This document shows, one piece after another, positions 50,191-61,877 of a stretch of 64,000 bases of DNA. Made by a program: the position numbers and the translations under genes. Every line of letters starts with the position of its first letter. The first letter of the stretch is position 1. The notes under the pieces were generated by a model. That model had not been told where the DNA came from and did no database searches. It saw only the letters and a program-made list of their open reading frames with translations. The DNA comes from Oxalobacteraceae bacterium (GTDB lineage: Bacteria; Pseudomonadota; Gammaproteobacteria; Burkholderiales; Burkholderiaceae_D): NCBI GenBank assembly GCA_013284265.1, contig JABTBR010000033.1:1-64000 (forward strand). Reading direction: 5' to 3'.

Positions 50191-52196
50191 TGCATCTTCT
50201 TGGGCGGTGGCAGCGGCCCGGTTGGCATGACCTTGCCCGGAACGGGCGCTGGCGTTGCCGCCGGCGGCTGTGCTGTGGTTCCTGGCGCGGACAGCGCGCC
50301 CGGCGATTGGCCCGCCGGCAGGTTGGCATCGGCTTCGCCCGCCGGTGCCGCGCCGCCGGTCATGGCGGAAGCCCCCGTCATGCCGGAGCCGCCACGGGGC
50401 TGGGCATCGGGCGGCGCTTCGCCGCTGGCCGAAATGGTAATCGGCAGGCGGACGCCGGCATCGGTGTCGGTGCCGGAATTGAACTCGGCGATGGCCAGCT
50501 CGGGACGGCGGATCGAGCGCAGCACGCGCGGCGTGATCGACAGCACGATCTCGCTGCGGGTCGCCTCATCCTTCTGGCTGCCGAACAGGCGGTTCAGCAC
50601 GGGCAACTCGCCCATGCCGGGGATTTTGTAGGCGTTGGTGCGATCCTCATCGCTGATCAGGCCTGCCAGCACCTGGGTTTCGCCATCCTTCAGGCGCAGC
50701 ACGGTGGAGGCGCTGCGGGTGCCGATCTGGTAAGCCTGGGTGCCGGATTTGCTGGTCACTTCCTTGACCACGCTGCTCACTTCCAGATTGATCTTGATCG
50801 CCACCTCGTCGTCCAGGAACACGTTCGGCTCCACGTCCAGCTTCAGGCCCACGTCCACGTAGTTGACGCTGTCCGAACTGACGCCGTTATTGGTGGTGAC
50901 GGTAATGACGGGTACGCGGTCGCCGATCAGCACCTTGGCCTTGTCCTTGTTGCGCACGCGGATGCGCGGATTGGCCAGGATATTGCTGTCGGTGTCGGTC
51001 TTGTTCGCGTTCAGTGTGACCTTGCCGACTTCGAAACCGATAGTGTCGCCATTGATGCGGCGCAGGTCCGCCACTTTCAGGCCGCCCTGCTGTCCCGTGC
51101 CGAGCAGGGTCAGGCTGGCCGATTCCGGCCAGCGGATGCCCAGGTCCTGGCCGCGCGTGCGCTTCACTTCCAGCACTTCCACTTCCAGCATCACTTCCGG
51201 ATCGGCCAGATCCTGCACCGAGATGATGCGCTCGGCCATGCGTATCATTTCCGGCGTATCGCGCATCATGATCAGGCCAAGCCGCTCGTCGGTCACCACG
51301 TCCTTGGCGCGCAGCAGGGTCTTGAGCGAGAAGGCCACCGTCTTCACGTCGCCATTGGTCAGGAAGAAGGTACGCACCGTCAGCTGCTGGTAGTCCTTCA
51401 CCTTTTGCGGCGTGTTCGGGTAGATGGTGATCGAACGCTCGCCGCTGATGCTTTGCTCCAGCTGGTTCGCGCTGAGCAGCATGCCGATCGCTTCCTCGAT
51501 GCTGGTGTCGCGCACCGAGATGGTGGCGCGGATGCCGGGATCGACCTCGCGGTCGAACACAAAGTTCAGGCCCGATACCTTGCTGATGAAATCGAATACG
51601 GCGCGCAATGGCGCATCGCGGAACTCCAGCGTCACCGGCTTGCGATAGGCGGCCGCCAGCCGTCCGTTGGCCGGTTTCAGGCGCGCTTGCGCGTCGTTGA
51701 TGCGGGTTTTCAGGCGCAGCGCATCGCGCTGGCTGGGGCGTTCCAGCAGGACGGGACGCAGCACTTCCTGCGCCTGGTTCAGGTTGGCGTCGCCGCCGCG
51801 CTGCAGCAGGGATTCGGCGTCGGCCAGCAGCAGGCCGTGGCGCTGGTCCTGGGCCAGTGCGGCCAGGCCCTGATTCGACACCGAGTTGTTCGGATCGATC
51901 GCCAGCGCCTGCCGGTAGGCCTGTTCGGCGGCGGCCGATTCGCCCTTGAAGCGCGCCGCGTCGCCACGGCTGTTGTAGCCATTCACCAGGCGCAGCTTGC
52001 GGTTGAGCAGAACGATGCGGTACTCGGCATTGTGCGGATCGTCGCGCGCTGCCTGTTCAAGTTTTTCCAGGCCCTGTTCGGTCTGGCCGGCATCCATCAG
52101 GGCGTTGCCGTCCTTGAAGGTCTGGCTGCCCGCGCAGGCCGACAGCAGAACGCAGAGGGCCAGCGAAGGCAGGCGGTGTGCAAATACGTGTTTCAA
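50187..52196 (-). CDS. Secretin GspD-like outer-membrane channel
   Basis: 669 aa. The lipoprotein signal LLSACAGS (Cys21) is unusual: most GspD proteins are not lipoproteins, while several PilQ/MshL/BfpB-type secretins are. Next comes a TPR-like region (about 25-155), then an N0/STN-type domain (VTLEFRDAPLRAVFDFISKV), N1 and the secretin core (LDVEPNVFLDDEVAIKINLE; VLRLKDGETQVLAGLISDE; GMGELPVLNRLFGSQ). A Pro/Ala-rich tail of about 90 residues follows. The operon supplies no separate pilotin, so the lipid anchor may take its place. Confidence 0.93.
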   Translation of the reverse strand: MKHVFAHRLPSLALCVLLSACAGSQTFKDGNALMDAGQTEQGLEKLEQAARDDPHNAEYRIVLLNRKLRLVNGYNSRGDAARFKGESAAAEQAYRQALAIDPNNSVSNQGLAALAQDQRHGLLLADAESLLQRGGDANLNQAQEVLRPVLLERPSQRDALRLKTRINDAQARLKPANGRLAAAYRKPVTLEFRDAPLRAVFDFISKVSGLNFVFDREVDPGIRATISVRDTSIEEAIGMLLSANQLEQSISGERSITIYPNTPQKVKDYQQLTVRTFFLTNGDVKTVAFSLKTLLRAKDVVTDERLGLIMMRDTPEMIRMAERIISVQDLADPEVMLEVEVLEVKRTRGQDLGIRWPESASLTLLGTGQQGGLKVADLRRINGDTIGFEVGKVTLNANKTDTDSNILANPRIRVRNKDKAKVLIGDRVPVITVTTNNGVSSDSVNYVDVGLKLDVEPNVFLDDEVAIKINLEVSSVVKEVTSKSGTQAYQIGTRSASTVLRLKDGETQVLAGLISDEDRTNAYKIPGMGELPVLNRLFGSQKDEATRSEIVLSITPRVLRSIRRPELAIAEFNSGTDTDAGVRLPITISASGEAPPDAQPRGGSGMTGASAMTGGAAPAGEADANLPAGQSPGALSAPGTTAQPPAATPAPVPGKVMPTGPLPPPKKMQ

Positions 52197-52786
52197 TTGG
52201 TGTCCCCTACCACTAAGGTCTGTTTCTGATTGAGCGGCAAATAGGTGAAGTTCAAGGTGTCGCCGCTGACGCTGTCGAGGACGTAACTGTCGTCAATTTT
52301 TTCACCGGCGCGCGCGACTACATTGCGGCCGTCGATCTGCAGGAAATAGGCGGCCTTGCCGTCTTCGGCAAAGCGGCCCAGGAACTGGAAGGGCAGCGGC
52401 GGCGCGCTGGCCGCGGCCTGCTTCGCGGAGGGTTGGCTTTGAGGCGCCGCGTCCAGCATGACCTTTTTCGGCGTTTCGGGCTGCCAGCTTTGCTTGGCGA
52501 AGACGTTGCCCAGTTCATCGTCCGGTACGCGCGGATGAATCTGCAAGTCGGCTGCAACCGCCACGGTGGCTGCGCCGGCCGGCGGCTGGGTTGCGGCACT
52601 GCCGCCCGCGGCGTCCGCGCCTGCGGAACCCGCTGCCTCGGCCAGGGCAGCGGCTGGCGGCGCTGCCTCCGCGTGTTCGCGCGTGGTGGCGCCGGCCGGC
52701 CCTACCACGCCGCCATCCTGATCCGGCGCGAAGTAGGCCGCCAGCAGGGTCGCAACGGCGGCGGCGCCCAATACGAGCTTTCTCAT
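52193..52786 (-). CDS. PilP/GspC-like bitopic periplasmic protein
   Basis: 197 aa with one N-terminal membrane anchor (LVLGAAAVATLLAAYFA), a long Ala/Pro linker and a C-terminal small beta domain (PFQFLGRFAEDGKAAYFLQI, VVARAGEKIDDSYVLDSV). The layout resembles the homology-region domain of GspC/PilP, which contacts the secretin. Such proteins have been annotated as 'secretion system X translation initiation factor', a name without functional support. It overlaps the secretin start (ATGA). Confidence 0.75.
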   Translation of the reverse strand: MRKLVLGAAAVATLLAAYFAPDQDGGVVGPAGATTREHAEAAPPAAALAEAAGSAGADAAGGSAATQPPAGAATVAVAADLQIHPRVPDDELGNVFAKQSWQPETPKKVMLDAAPQSQPSAKQAAASAPPLPFQFLGRFAEDGKAAYFLQIDGRNVVARAGEKIDDSYVLDSVSGDTLNFTYLPLNQKQTLVVGDTN

Positions 52787-53385
52787 CGGCGCACCTCGCG
52801 CTGGCGCACCAGCAGGACGAACTGGATGCGCGCATCGATGTCGCCCGTTTCGATCTGCTCGCGCTTGAAGGCCACCGAATCGAGCGTCAGCGTCGGCATG
52901 GCTTGCAGCGCGCTGATGATGAAGGTCTGCACATTGGCGTAGTCGGCCTTGACGGGCAGGGTGATCTCGTAGCGCAGGAAACCGGCGCGGGTTTCGGCCT
53001 GGGCCTTGTACTCGGCCTTGGCCAGTGTCAGTCCGCTTTTCTGCGCCACTTCCACCAGCTCTTTCAGCTGGTCCGGAATCGCTTCATGGGCGGGCAGGTA
53101 GCGGTAAAAGGCAGCCACGCTGTCGGCGTCGTTCGCCACCGGCATCACCGGCGCCGATTGCGCCGCGCGCGCGGCGGCGCGCAGCTGAAGGTTGAGTGTC
53201 TGTCCCTGCCGCTCCAGCACCGTGCCATGCCACAGGGCCAGGCCTGACAGCAGCAGGGCGGCGGCGCCGGCAATGGCGCCCGCGCCAAGCCGGCGCGCGC
53301 CGCGGCGCGACTGCCATAGCAGGCGCGGACCAAGGTTGGCGGGCAGTTGCAGCTTCAGGGCCGCAGGGCTTTTCATTGCCGCCAT
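52783..53385 (-). CDS. PilO/GspM-like inner-membrane protein
   Basis: 200 aa, with a short cytoplasmic start, one membrane helix (AGAIAGAAALLLSGLALW), a coiled region and a ferredoxin-like periplasmic domain (YEITLPVKADYANVQTFIISAL). This is the PilO/GspM layout. The ATG at 53385 follows GGAGG. It overlaps the PilP-like gene by four bases. Confidence 0.8.
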   Translation of the reverse strand: MAAMKSPAALKLQLPANLGPRLLWQSRRGARRLGAGAIAGAAALLLSGLALWHGTVLERQGQTLNLQLRAAARAAQSAPVMPVANDADSVAAFYRYLPAHEAIPDQLKELVEVAQKSGLTLAKAEYKAQAETRAGFLRYEITLPVKADYANVQTFIISALQAMPTLTLDSVAFKREQIETGDIDARIQFVLLVRQREVRR

Positions 53386-53912
53386 TGCGCCTCCAGTTGA
53401 AAACGATAAGGGTGATCGGGCGCGTTCGCGTTCATCTCGTGCTTGACCAGGTACACGGAGCGGAACAGCGTCTGCTGGTTCAGGAAGGCCAGGTAGTTGA
53501 TCATGTCCTGCGCCGTTTCCGCCTCGGCGGCGATCTTCAGCGCGCCGGCCGGCGTGCCGATGTCGGCGCCGTCCTGTGCCGGCTGGCCATTCAGATCCAG
53601 CCCCAGCAGGGCGACGCGGATGTCGCGCGGGGCCTGGATGGTTTTGATCAGGCGCGTGACGGGCAGATTGAGCTGGCGCACCGCCTCGGCCACGGCCTTG
53701 CGCTGCTGGTCCATATCGTGCTGCTGCGCGGGCGCCAGCGCGGGACGCGTGATGGTGCGCGGCTGCGCCTGCGCCAGCTGGGCTTCCAGCCGGTTCACGG
53801 TGCGCAGCTGATCGAACCAGTTGGCGGCGGCCGGCAGCAAGGCCAGTACGCCGAGTACCAGCAGCGCCAGCCGCCAGCCGGACAGCGCAACGCGGTGAGG
53901 TAAAAAATTCAT
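53373..53912 (-). CDS. PilN-like inner-membrane protein
   Basis: 179 aa: basic start, one membrane helix (RLALLVLGVLALLPAAANWF), a coiled coil (QLRTVNRLEAQLAQAQ) and a periplasmic domain related to the PilO-like neighbour (ETAQDMINYLAFLNQQ). Paired PilN/PilO-like proteins form a heterodimer under the secretin. It overlaps its neighbours at both ends. Confidence 0.78.
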   Translation of the reverse strand: MNFLPHRVALSGWRLALLVLGVLALLPAAANWFDQLRTVNRLEAQLAQAQPRTITRPALAPAQQHDMDQQRKAVAEAVRQLNLPVTRLIKTIQAPRDIRVALLGLDLNGQPAQDGADIGTPAGALKIAAEAETAQDMINYLAFLNQQTLFRSVYLVKHEMNANAPDHPYRFQLEAQWRQ

Positions 53913-54737
53913 GCGGCATCCTTCACTGCGACATCCTTCGGCAAGCGCACCGTGCCCGGCAAGCCATAGGGATGGTCCGCCAGTTGGAAACGTGGCGCCA
54001 GCGCCTCTTGCAGCGCCGTGTGGCCGCTCAGGTCCACCACGTCCACCTTGCCGATGGCGGCCAGTTCCGGCTGGCGCAGCGTCCAGCGCTGCCAGGCCTG
54101 GGCCAGTTCCGCATGCCAGCCGCTTCCGCAAGGCTGGGACTGGATCGCCGTCACGTAAGGGCCTTCCAGGGCGGCCAGCGTCATGCGTCCCGCTTCGATG
54201 ACCGCGATCGCTGCCGCGCCCGGTGGCGCCTGCAGCCGCGCCATGCTCGCCAGCACCGGTGCAATCACGCGGCAGCGCAGCTTCTGCTCCGCCGCCAGGT
54301 CCTGCAAGGTTTGCAGCAGCACCGGATCGGCGCCGCACACCAGCCTTGGCTGGCCATAGGGCGCGTCGTCGCTGCCAATGCGCCAATGGCGCGCGGCCTC
54401 GCCATACACGGCGGCGAGCTGGGTCTGCAAAAAGCGCGCCGCGCCCGGCTCGGCCAGCAGCGCATCGCTCCATGGCGCCAGCACGGTCTGGTACCAGCGC
54501 GAGGACAGCGCGATTTCCAGCGGCTGGCCCGGCGTCGCGTGCTGGCTCAAAAAGTCGCGCAGCGCGGACACGCCGGTTTGCCAGTGTCCGTCCGGATTGG
54601 TGATGGCCAGCCGCGCGGCGCTGGCGGCATCGATCTTGCGGCCGCGCCGCTGAACGCACAGCAGCTGCTGGGGCGCCAGGTAGACGCACAGCGTGGCGGG
54701 GCTCAGGCCAGCCAGAGGCGAAAGACGCATCAGGCGT

Positions 54738-54751
<14 letters not shown>
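53909..54751 (-). CDS. PilM/GspL-like cytoplasmic platform protein
   Basis: 280 aa without a membrane helix, so closer to PilM than to full-length GspL, which has one. It resembles an actin-like ATPase-fold protein that docks the assembly ATPase to PilN. Features are weak: LEIALSSRWYQTVLAPWSD, AAIAVIEAGRMTLAAL and a final short beta part. The position between the ATPase and the PilN-like gene supports the assignment. It overlaps the ATPase gene by 14 bases. Confidence 0.7.
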
Positions 54752-56413
<1,662 letters not shown>

Positions 56414-56417
<4 letters not shown>

Positions 56418-57613
56418 GACAGACTCCCGGCCAACTCAAAGATCGGCATATACATCAATACCACCACACCGCCGATGACCACGCCGATCAGCGTCATCAG
56501 CAGCGGCTCCAGCAGGCGCGAGGCCCAGTCGACCCAGCGCGCGAATTCTTCATCGTGGAACTTGGCCGAGCGCTCCAGCATGTCGCCCAGCCGTCCGGTG
56601 TTTTCGCCCACCTTGAGCAGCGATTGCGCCACCGGCGTGGCCAGCGCGTTCTGTTCCAGCGCGGTGGAAAACGCCAGGCCCTGTTCCACCGCGCGGCGGG
56701 TTTGAAGCAGTTGCTGCTGCTGGGCCGGCAGCAGCATGGCGGTGGTCATGGCCAGCGCCTTGGACAGGGGAATGCCCGCATGCAGCAACAGCGACAGGGC
56801 GCGGTAAAAGCGCGCCAGGCGAAATTCGGCGGCCTTGGCGGCCAGCACCGGCAGGCGCAGGATCGCCAGCACCAGGCGGGCGCGCAGGGCGGCATTGCCC
56901 AGGCCCGCCGCCACGGCGCCGGTCACCGTCAGCAGCGCGCCCAGGCACAACCAGGGATGGCCGGCCAGCGTCTGGCCGAAGGCCAGCAGCATCTGCGACA
57001 TCCAGGGGATTTCGCGGCCCGAGCTCTCGTAGACCACACTGAATTTAGGCACCACATAACCGAGCAGGAACAGCGTGACCAGGGTGCCGACCACCAGCAG
57101 CATGGTCGGGTAGATCGCGGCCGCCACCAGCTTCTTGCGGATCGCGTCGAACTGCAGTTGATAGGCCACGAAGCGCGCCAGCGCCTCGGGCAGATTGCCC
57201 GAGCGCTCGGCCGCATGCACGGTGGCCACGTAAATATCGGGGAAGATGGCCGGGAAGTCGGCCAGGGTATCGGAAAAGCTCTTGCCATGCTGGAGCGACA
57301 GGCGGATCGCCGCCAGGGTGGCGCGGGTGCTGCCGCGCGCTTCCTTGTTGTGCAGCGTGGCCATGGCCTCGCCCAGGTTCAGGCCCGCTTCGAGCAGGGC
57401 CAGCATCTCTTGCGAGAACTGCAGCAGAGGGAAGGGCTGCTTGCGCAAGCCCGCTGCCGGCGCGTTGGCGGCGGCGGCATCCTGCGCGCCGGCCACGGCC
57501 AGCACGCGCCAGCCATTGCGCGCGGCCTGACGGATCGCCTCGGCCTCGCTGGCCGCGTCGATGGCTACGGTGTGCGGGCCGGCGCTGCCCTGCACCTGAA
57601 GATGGAACTGCAT
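56414..57613 (-). CDS. GspF-like inner-membrane platform protein
   Basis: 399 aa with two T2SSF repeats (FSQEMLALLEAGLNLGEAM and FYRALSLLLHAGIPLSKAL) and three membrane helices. The ATG at 57613 follows GAGG; upstream in-frame codons lie in the promoter gap. It is the first gene of the ten-gene operon, in contrast to classical gsp operons, which start with gspC or gspD. Confidence 0.93.
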
Positions 57614-57796
57614 GGCGGCCTCAGTTTGACCGTCCCGCGCGCTGCGGCAGAGTGGGAAGGCGGGCTGCTTGTTGGGGCAAAATCTGTGTACGCATCTGTC
57701 AATCGCAATCGAAAAAATCTGAACGTCTGTACGCCGCGGCTGCGCTACCTTAGACCGGACGTATAAAAATTGCAAGTGCTTCGCTGTTCGGAAAAC

Positions 57797-57828
57797 AAAA
57801 CAGCCCCGCCAGCTGCGCGGGGCTGTTT
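57797..57828 (-). terminator. Intrinsic terminator of the M4 protease gene
   Basis: CAGCCCCGC (57801-57809) pairs with GCGGGGCTG (57817-57825). On the minus strand the stem is followed by TTTTGTTTT. It lies just past the protease stop and separates it from the secretion operon, which therefore needs its own promoter in 57614-57796. Confidence 0.88.
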
Positions 57829-57837
57829 CTCATGCCA

Positions 57838-60375
57838 TTACTGGGTTACCACACTGACCTTGTCCACCACGAAGGAGGTTTGCAGGGCCGAGTCTTCGGT
57901 CATGGCAAACGACAGCGTGACGGTCTGGCCTTTGTAAGGCAGCAGGTTGAAGGTACGGGTCTGGTAGCCGGCGGCCGGGTTCACGTTGGTGTACGTGGCC
58001 AGGGTGCCCAGCACGGAACCGCTGCTGTTCTTGACGGTGACAACCAGCTTGTCGTACACGGTGCTGCCGGTTTCGGCCGTGTCGATATGCAGGGCGAAGC
58101 TCAGCGTGGCCGAGGTGGCGGTCGATGGGATGACCACAGCCTGGGTCAGCGTTTCGGTCGCGGTCGAGCCATTGCCACCGAGCCAGGCGAACTTGGTGCC
58201 TTCGTAGGCGGTCTGGCCGCTGAAGCTGCCGATCACGCCGGTGGTGCCGGCCCAGCCGGTGGCGCCCGATTCGAAGCCGCCGTTGCTGACGCGCTCGGTG
58301 CTGGTGCCGCCGCCGCTGCTGACGGTCAGCGTGGCGTTGCTCGACGTTGCGGTGACCGCCGGCGAGGACGAGTCGGTGACGGTCGCTTTGAACACCGCGC
58401 CGCTGTCCGCGATTTGCGCCGTGAACGAGTAGCTCGCAGCGTTGGCGCCGCTGATCAGGGTGCCGTTGCGGTACCACTTGTAGGTGTAAGGCGAGGTGCC
58501 GCCCGATGCGCCCACGGCGAACGATGCGGTCGCGCCCGGAGCCACGGTGATGCTGCCTGGCTGGGTCGAGATCGACACGCCCGTGCCGCCGCCCACTTCA
58601 TCGACGTCGGTACCGACGTTGATCGCGGCGTAGGCGCGTTTGACGGCGGTCGCTTCCTTGCTGCCCACGCCATACAGCTCTTCAGCGGCGGCCAGTACCT
58701 TGTTGCGTGCATCGGCGTAGTTGGTCGATGCGGTGAACTTGGTGGTCGCTGCCTTGAACCAGATGCGGTAAGCCTTGTCGTTGCCGATACCGGTCATCGC
58801 CAGTGGGCTCTTGTTCAGGTAGGAGCTGTAGTAGTCGCTGCTCGAGGTCGAGTTGGAACCTTGCGACAGGAAGTAGAACATGCGGTTGTTCGGGCCGCTG
58901 CTGTAGTGGACGTTCAGGTTCTTGATGGTGCTGCTCCAGGCATTCGGGCTGCTGCCGTCTTTGCTTGGCTTGTACATCCAGCGCAGCGGCTGGCCGTTGC
59001 GGGCGATTTCCTTGCCCATCATCCAGTCATTGCCCGAGGCCGGGATCACGGTGCCGGTGCCGCCTGCGCGGGCATAGGCTTCGACCATCTCGCCGCCGAT
59101 GTCCGAGTTCGACTCGTTCAGGCCACCGGACTCGCCGGCATAGGTCAGGTTCGAGGTCGCGTCGATCACGCCGTGCGACATTTCGTGGCCGATCACGTCG
59201 ATCGAACCGAGGCTGTAGAAGGACGAACCGTCGCCGATGTACATGCATTTGCAGCCTGGATCGAAGAAGGCGTTGTCGTAGTTGTTGTCGACGTGGGCGG
59301 CGATGTAGGTGGCGGTATTACTACCGTCCAGGCTCTGCCAGCCCAGCACGTTCTTCATCGCGTCGTAGGTGTTCATCAGGCCCCACATCGCGTTCACGGC
59401 AGCGGTCTGGCCGTTGGCGTTGGTGGTGCTGCCGCCGGAGATGTACTGCTGGCCGTCGCCCCAGGTATTGCTGCTGTTGGTGTAGATGCTGCCGGCGTTC
59501 GGTGCCGATTCGGGGCTGTGGTTGGCATTGGTGATGGCCATGCCGCCGTAAGTGCCGCCGGTGCCGCGCGAAGCATCCTTCATCGAGTATACGCCGTTGC
59601 TCAGCGTGGTGTTGATCGGTACTGCGCCGTTGTACTGGCTGTTGCCGGTGCCGACCACGGTTTGCAGCGCTTGCCACTGGGCGATTACCTTGCCGGTTTT
59701 GGCGTTCAGGACGGTGTCGTGGTAGATCGCTTTGTTTTTGTCGGCCAGGCGGGTCTGGACGAAGTAGGCCAGCTCGTAGTGGTCGACCACTTCCTGCAGA
59801 TCCATCGCGTTCAGCGCGGATTCGGCCTTGTTCACGGCCGATGGAATACGCACCGATTTCATCACCGGGTAGATCAGCAGTTCGGCTTTCGGTGCCCATT
59901 TGTGGGTCGCGCGCGGAGCGATGGCCTTGACCACGGAATCGATCGCATCGGTCGCGCTCAGGCTAGGCGCCAGATCCAGCGCGGGCATGCTTTCGCCGCG
60001 TGCGCCCAGGGTGTTATTGGCTTGCAGGCCGGCGCGGCGATCCGACACCGATTCGCTGACGATGTCGCCAGCGGTATTGGTGACGACCACCGATTCCGAA
60101 CCCCATACGCGCAGGCCTTTGAAGGTATGCTGGGCGCGGGTGATCTTGGTGCCGATCACGCCTGGGTGATGGGCGCTGACGCTGTAGCCATTGCTGGCGT
60201 CCAGGCCAAGTTCGCTGCCGCGTGCAGCCAGTTTGGCGACCAGGCCGGCGGTCTCTTGTGGAGAAGCCAGGGTGGTGGGGGCGCCCATGATAGGGGCGGC
60301 GGCCAGTGCTGCTTGAACGGCCATCAGCGGCAGGGCTGCGATGGATGCGGCAAGTATGGTCTTACGTAAGTTCAT
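57838..60375 (-). CDS. Secreted M4 metalloprotease (vibriolysin type) with Ig-like domain
   Basis: 845 aa. A Sec signal (about 1-25) is followed by an FTP/PepSY propeptide (about 30-240), the M4 catalytic domain (about 241-610), an Ig-like domain (about 620-705, TYKWYRNGTLISGANAASY) and a C-terminal jelly-roll-like domain (about 715-845, VSNGGFESGATGWAG). The zinc site is H397-E-M-S-H401 with the third ligand E421 in GGLNESNSD. The propeptide acts as chaperone and inhibitor and is removed after export. Vibriolysin-type enzymes are known type II secretion cargo. GGAGAAGAG precedes the ATG. It lies just upstream of the secretion operon on the same strand. Confidence 0.94.
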   Translation of the reverse strand: MNLRKTILAASIAALPLMAVQAALAAAPIMGAPTTLASPQETAGLVAKLAARGSELGLDASNGYSVSAHHPGVIGTKITRAQHTFKGLRVWGSESVVVTNTAGDIVSESVSDRRAGLQANNTLGARGESMPALDLAPSLSATDAIDSVVKAIAPRATHKWAPKAELLIYPVMKSVRIPSAVNKAESALNAMDLQEVVDHYELAYFVQTRLADKNKAIYHDTVLNAKTGKVIAQWQALQTVVGTGNSQYNGAVPINTTLSNGVYSMKDASRGTGGTYGGMAITNANHSPESAPNAGSIYTNSSNTWGDGQQYISGGSTTNANGQTAAVNAMWGLMNTYDAMKNVLGWQSLDGSNTATYIAAHVDNNYDNAFFDPGCKCMYIGDGSSFYSLGSIDVIGHEMSHGVIDATSNLTYAGESGGLNESNSDIGGEMVEAYARAGGTGTVIPASGNDWMMGKEIARNGQPLRWMYKPSKDGSSPNAWSSTIKNLNVHYSSGPNNRMFYFLSQGSNSTSSSDYYSSYLNKSPLAMTGIGNDKAYRIWFKAATTKFTASTNYADARNKVLAAAEELYGVGSKEATAVKRAYAAINVGTDVDEVGGGTGVSISTQPGSITVAPGATASFAVGASGGTSPYTYKWYRNGTLISGANAASYSFTAQIADSGAVFKATVTDSSSPAVTATSSNATLTVSSGGGTSTERVSNGGFESGATGWAGTTGVIGSFSGQTAYEGTKFAWLGGNGSTATETLTQAVVIPSTATSATLSFALHIDTAETGSTVYDKLVVTVKNSSGSVLGTLATYTNVNPAAGYQTRTFNLLPYKGQTVTLSFAMTEDSALQTSFVVDKVSVVTQ

Positions 60376-61187
60376 CTCTTCTCCATGTGGTTTATAGGTG
60401 TACCAGGAATCGTCCGGGCCCTGGGTTGGGCATCCGGCCCGAGGCTTCCTGCACCCGCGCCACGGGTAATGGAGCGAGGTGGAATTGCGTTGGAAACGTC
60501 GAGTAGGGGCGACACTATTCCGTTCGCAATGGCCGAGTCAAAAATCTTCGAAAATGAGTCTGGCGACGCGGAAAAGTTAAAAATTGGACATTCTTGCGGG
60601 CACTACTTTGCGTTTCCCCTACAGTGAAATCCTGCGGGAAGGCGCACGATAGGCTGGTTTTATGCGGATTTTGTGTGAAATTGATAACTTCCTAGATGTA
60701 ACACTCTATTTTTGTCGCCGATGCAACACAATGCCCAAAATTTCAGCAAATGCGGGTTGCATTCATTTAATGTTGCGATTTACACTAGGAAGAAAGGCGG
60801 GGATACATTCCACCGCCGGATACAAAAAGCGCAGGGCACAACCCGCAAAAAACATAGCGCATTCGGGAACCACAGGAAGAAGAAAATGACTCCACGTACA
60901 AGTCAGACCTATCGTTTCAACGTCCCTCTCAAGCTGCCGCCGGCGGCCCTTCCCACCGCCACATAGGCCTGTTCCGCTCCACCCCATTGCCGCCGCGCGT
61001 ATGCGCCCGACCTCCCGCCTGCCTGGCCGGACGCCGTGGACCGCTACGCCTGGCCGGTGCTGGCATGGGCTCGCGGCTGTCCCTATCCGGGCCGGCGGCG
61101 CGCCGCTTTCATCCTTCTTTTCAGGAGAGTGGCCCGCTGCGGCCGTAAGCGACCGAACGTCGCCCGGCCCGCTGGTCCAAGATACCT
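60376..61187. other. Intergenic region, partly A/T-rich
   Basis: 812 bp between the divergent protease and ACT-like genes. The part 60530-60900 is clearly richer in A/T than the rest of the window and should hold the protease promoter. Apart from one possible small ORF (60886-60966), no coding sequence, repeat or RNA gene could be supported. Confidence 0.6.
60886..60966 (+). CDS. Possible 26-residue peptide
   Basis: ATG with AGGAAGAAG upstream, encoding MTPRTSQTYRFNVPLKLPPA and six more residues. The composition (Thr/Ser-rich start, Pro-rich end) is not that of a signal peptide. No related genes stand beside it. It may be a leader peptide or a chance ORF. Confidence 0.22.
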   Translation: MTPRTSQTYRFNVPLKLPPAALPTAT

Positions 61188-61844
61188 ATGCTGTCGATAG
61201 CGACCAAAGTTGAGCGGATCGTCATGGAGTCCTCCTTCCTGACCGAGGGATTGGGGAAGGGCCTGATCAACCTGTCCGAGCTGGCCCGCCAGTTGCAGCC
61301 GCAGCTGGAAACCGACCTGTGGAAGCCGGTCGGGCAGGCGGCCGTGGTGATGGCCTTGCGGCGGGTGGCCGAACGGCTGCCGCAGGCGCGCAAGAGCGAG
61401 ATCGTGCTGGCGCAGAAGACCGGCGAGCTGACCACCCGCACCGAGCTGACCGAATTTACCTACCGTTATTCCGAGAATACCTATGAATGCCACCGTCAGC
61501 TGCTGGCGCTGGCCGAGCCGCACCGCGGCGCGTTTGTCACCGTCACGCGCGGCGTCAACGAGGTGATGGTCATCTGCAGCAAGCCGCTGATCGGGGTGGT
61601 GGAGGAAGTGTTCGACGGCGAGCGCCTGCTGGCGCGGCTGGAAAACCTGAACGCGGTGACCTTGCACCTGAATCCGGACACCTGCCGCACGCCCGGCATC
61701 TATCACGCGATCCTCAAGCAGCTGGCCTGGGACAAGGTCAACCTGATCAATATGATCTGTACCTATACCGAGCTGACGATTTTGCTCGAGCAGGGGCAGA
61801 CCGGGGCGGCGTTTTCGGTGTTGTCGCGGATTGTGGCGGCCTAG
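61188..61844 (+). CDS. ACT-like domain protein
   Basis: 218 aa. The N-terminus reads LSIATKVERIVMESSFLTEG with LINLSELARQLQPQLE, a helical segment. The C-terminal half has an ACT-like beta-alpha pattern (NEVMVICSKPLIGVVEE; KVNLINMICTYTELTILLEQ; AAFSVLSRIV) similar to the regulatory repeats of aspartate kinases. No catalytic kinase domain is present. It may be a stand-alone amino-acid sensor. An alternative start is ATG 61224. The role is unknown. Confidence 0.7.
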   Translation: MLSIATKVERIVMESSFLTEGLGKGLINLSELARQLQPQLETDLWKPVGQAAVVMALRRVAERLPQARKSEIVLAQKTGELTTRTELTEFTYRYSENTYECHRQLLALAEPHRGAFVTVTRGVNEVMVICSKPLIGVVEEVFDGERLLARLENLNAVTLHLNPDTCRTPGIYHAILKQLAWDKVNLINMICTYTELTILLEQGQTGAAFSVLSRIVAA

Positions 61845-61877
61845 GATGGTGGCTTAGCTGCGCTAAAAAATGGTATC

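Noticed and set aside
57832..60369. An 845-codon plus-strand frame opposite the M4 protease
   Set aside because: Exact mirror of the protease gene. The protease has a signal peptide, HEMSH motif and ribosome binding site; the mirror frame has none.
60385..60627. An 80-codon plus-strand frame in the protease promoter region
   Set aside because: No ribosome binding site, overlaps the expected protease promoter and has no protein-like pattern.
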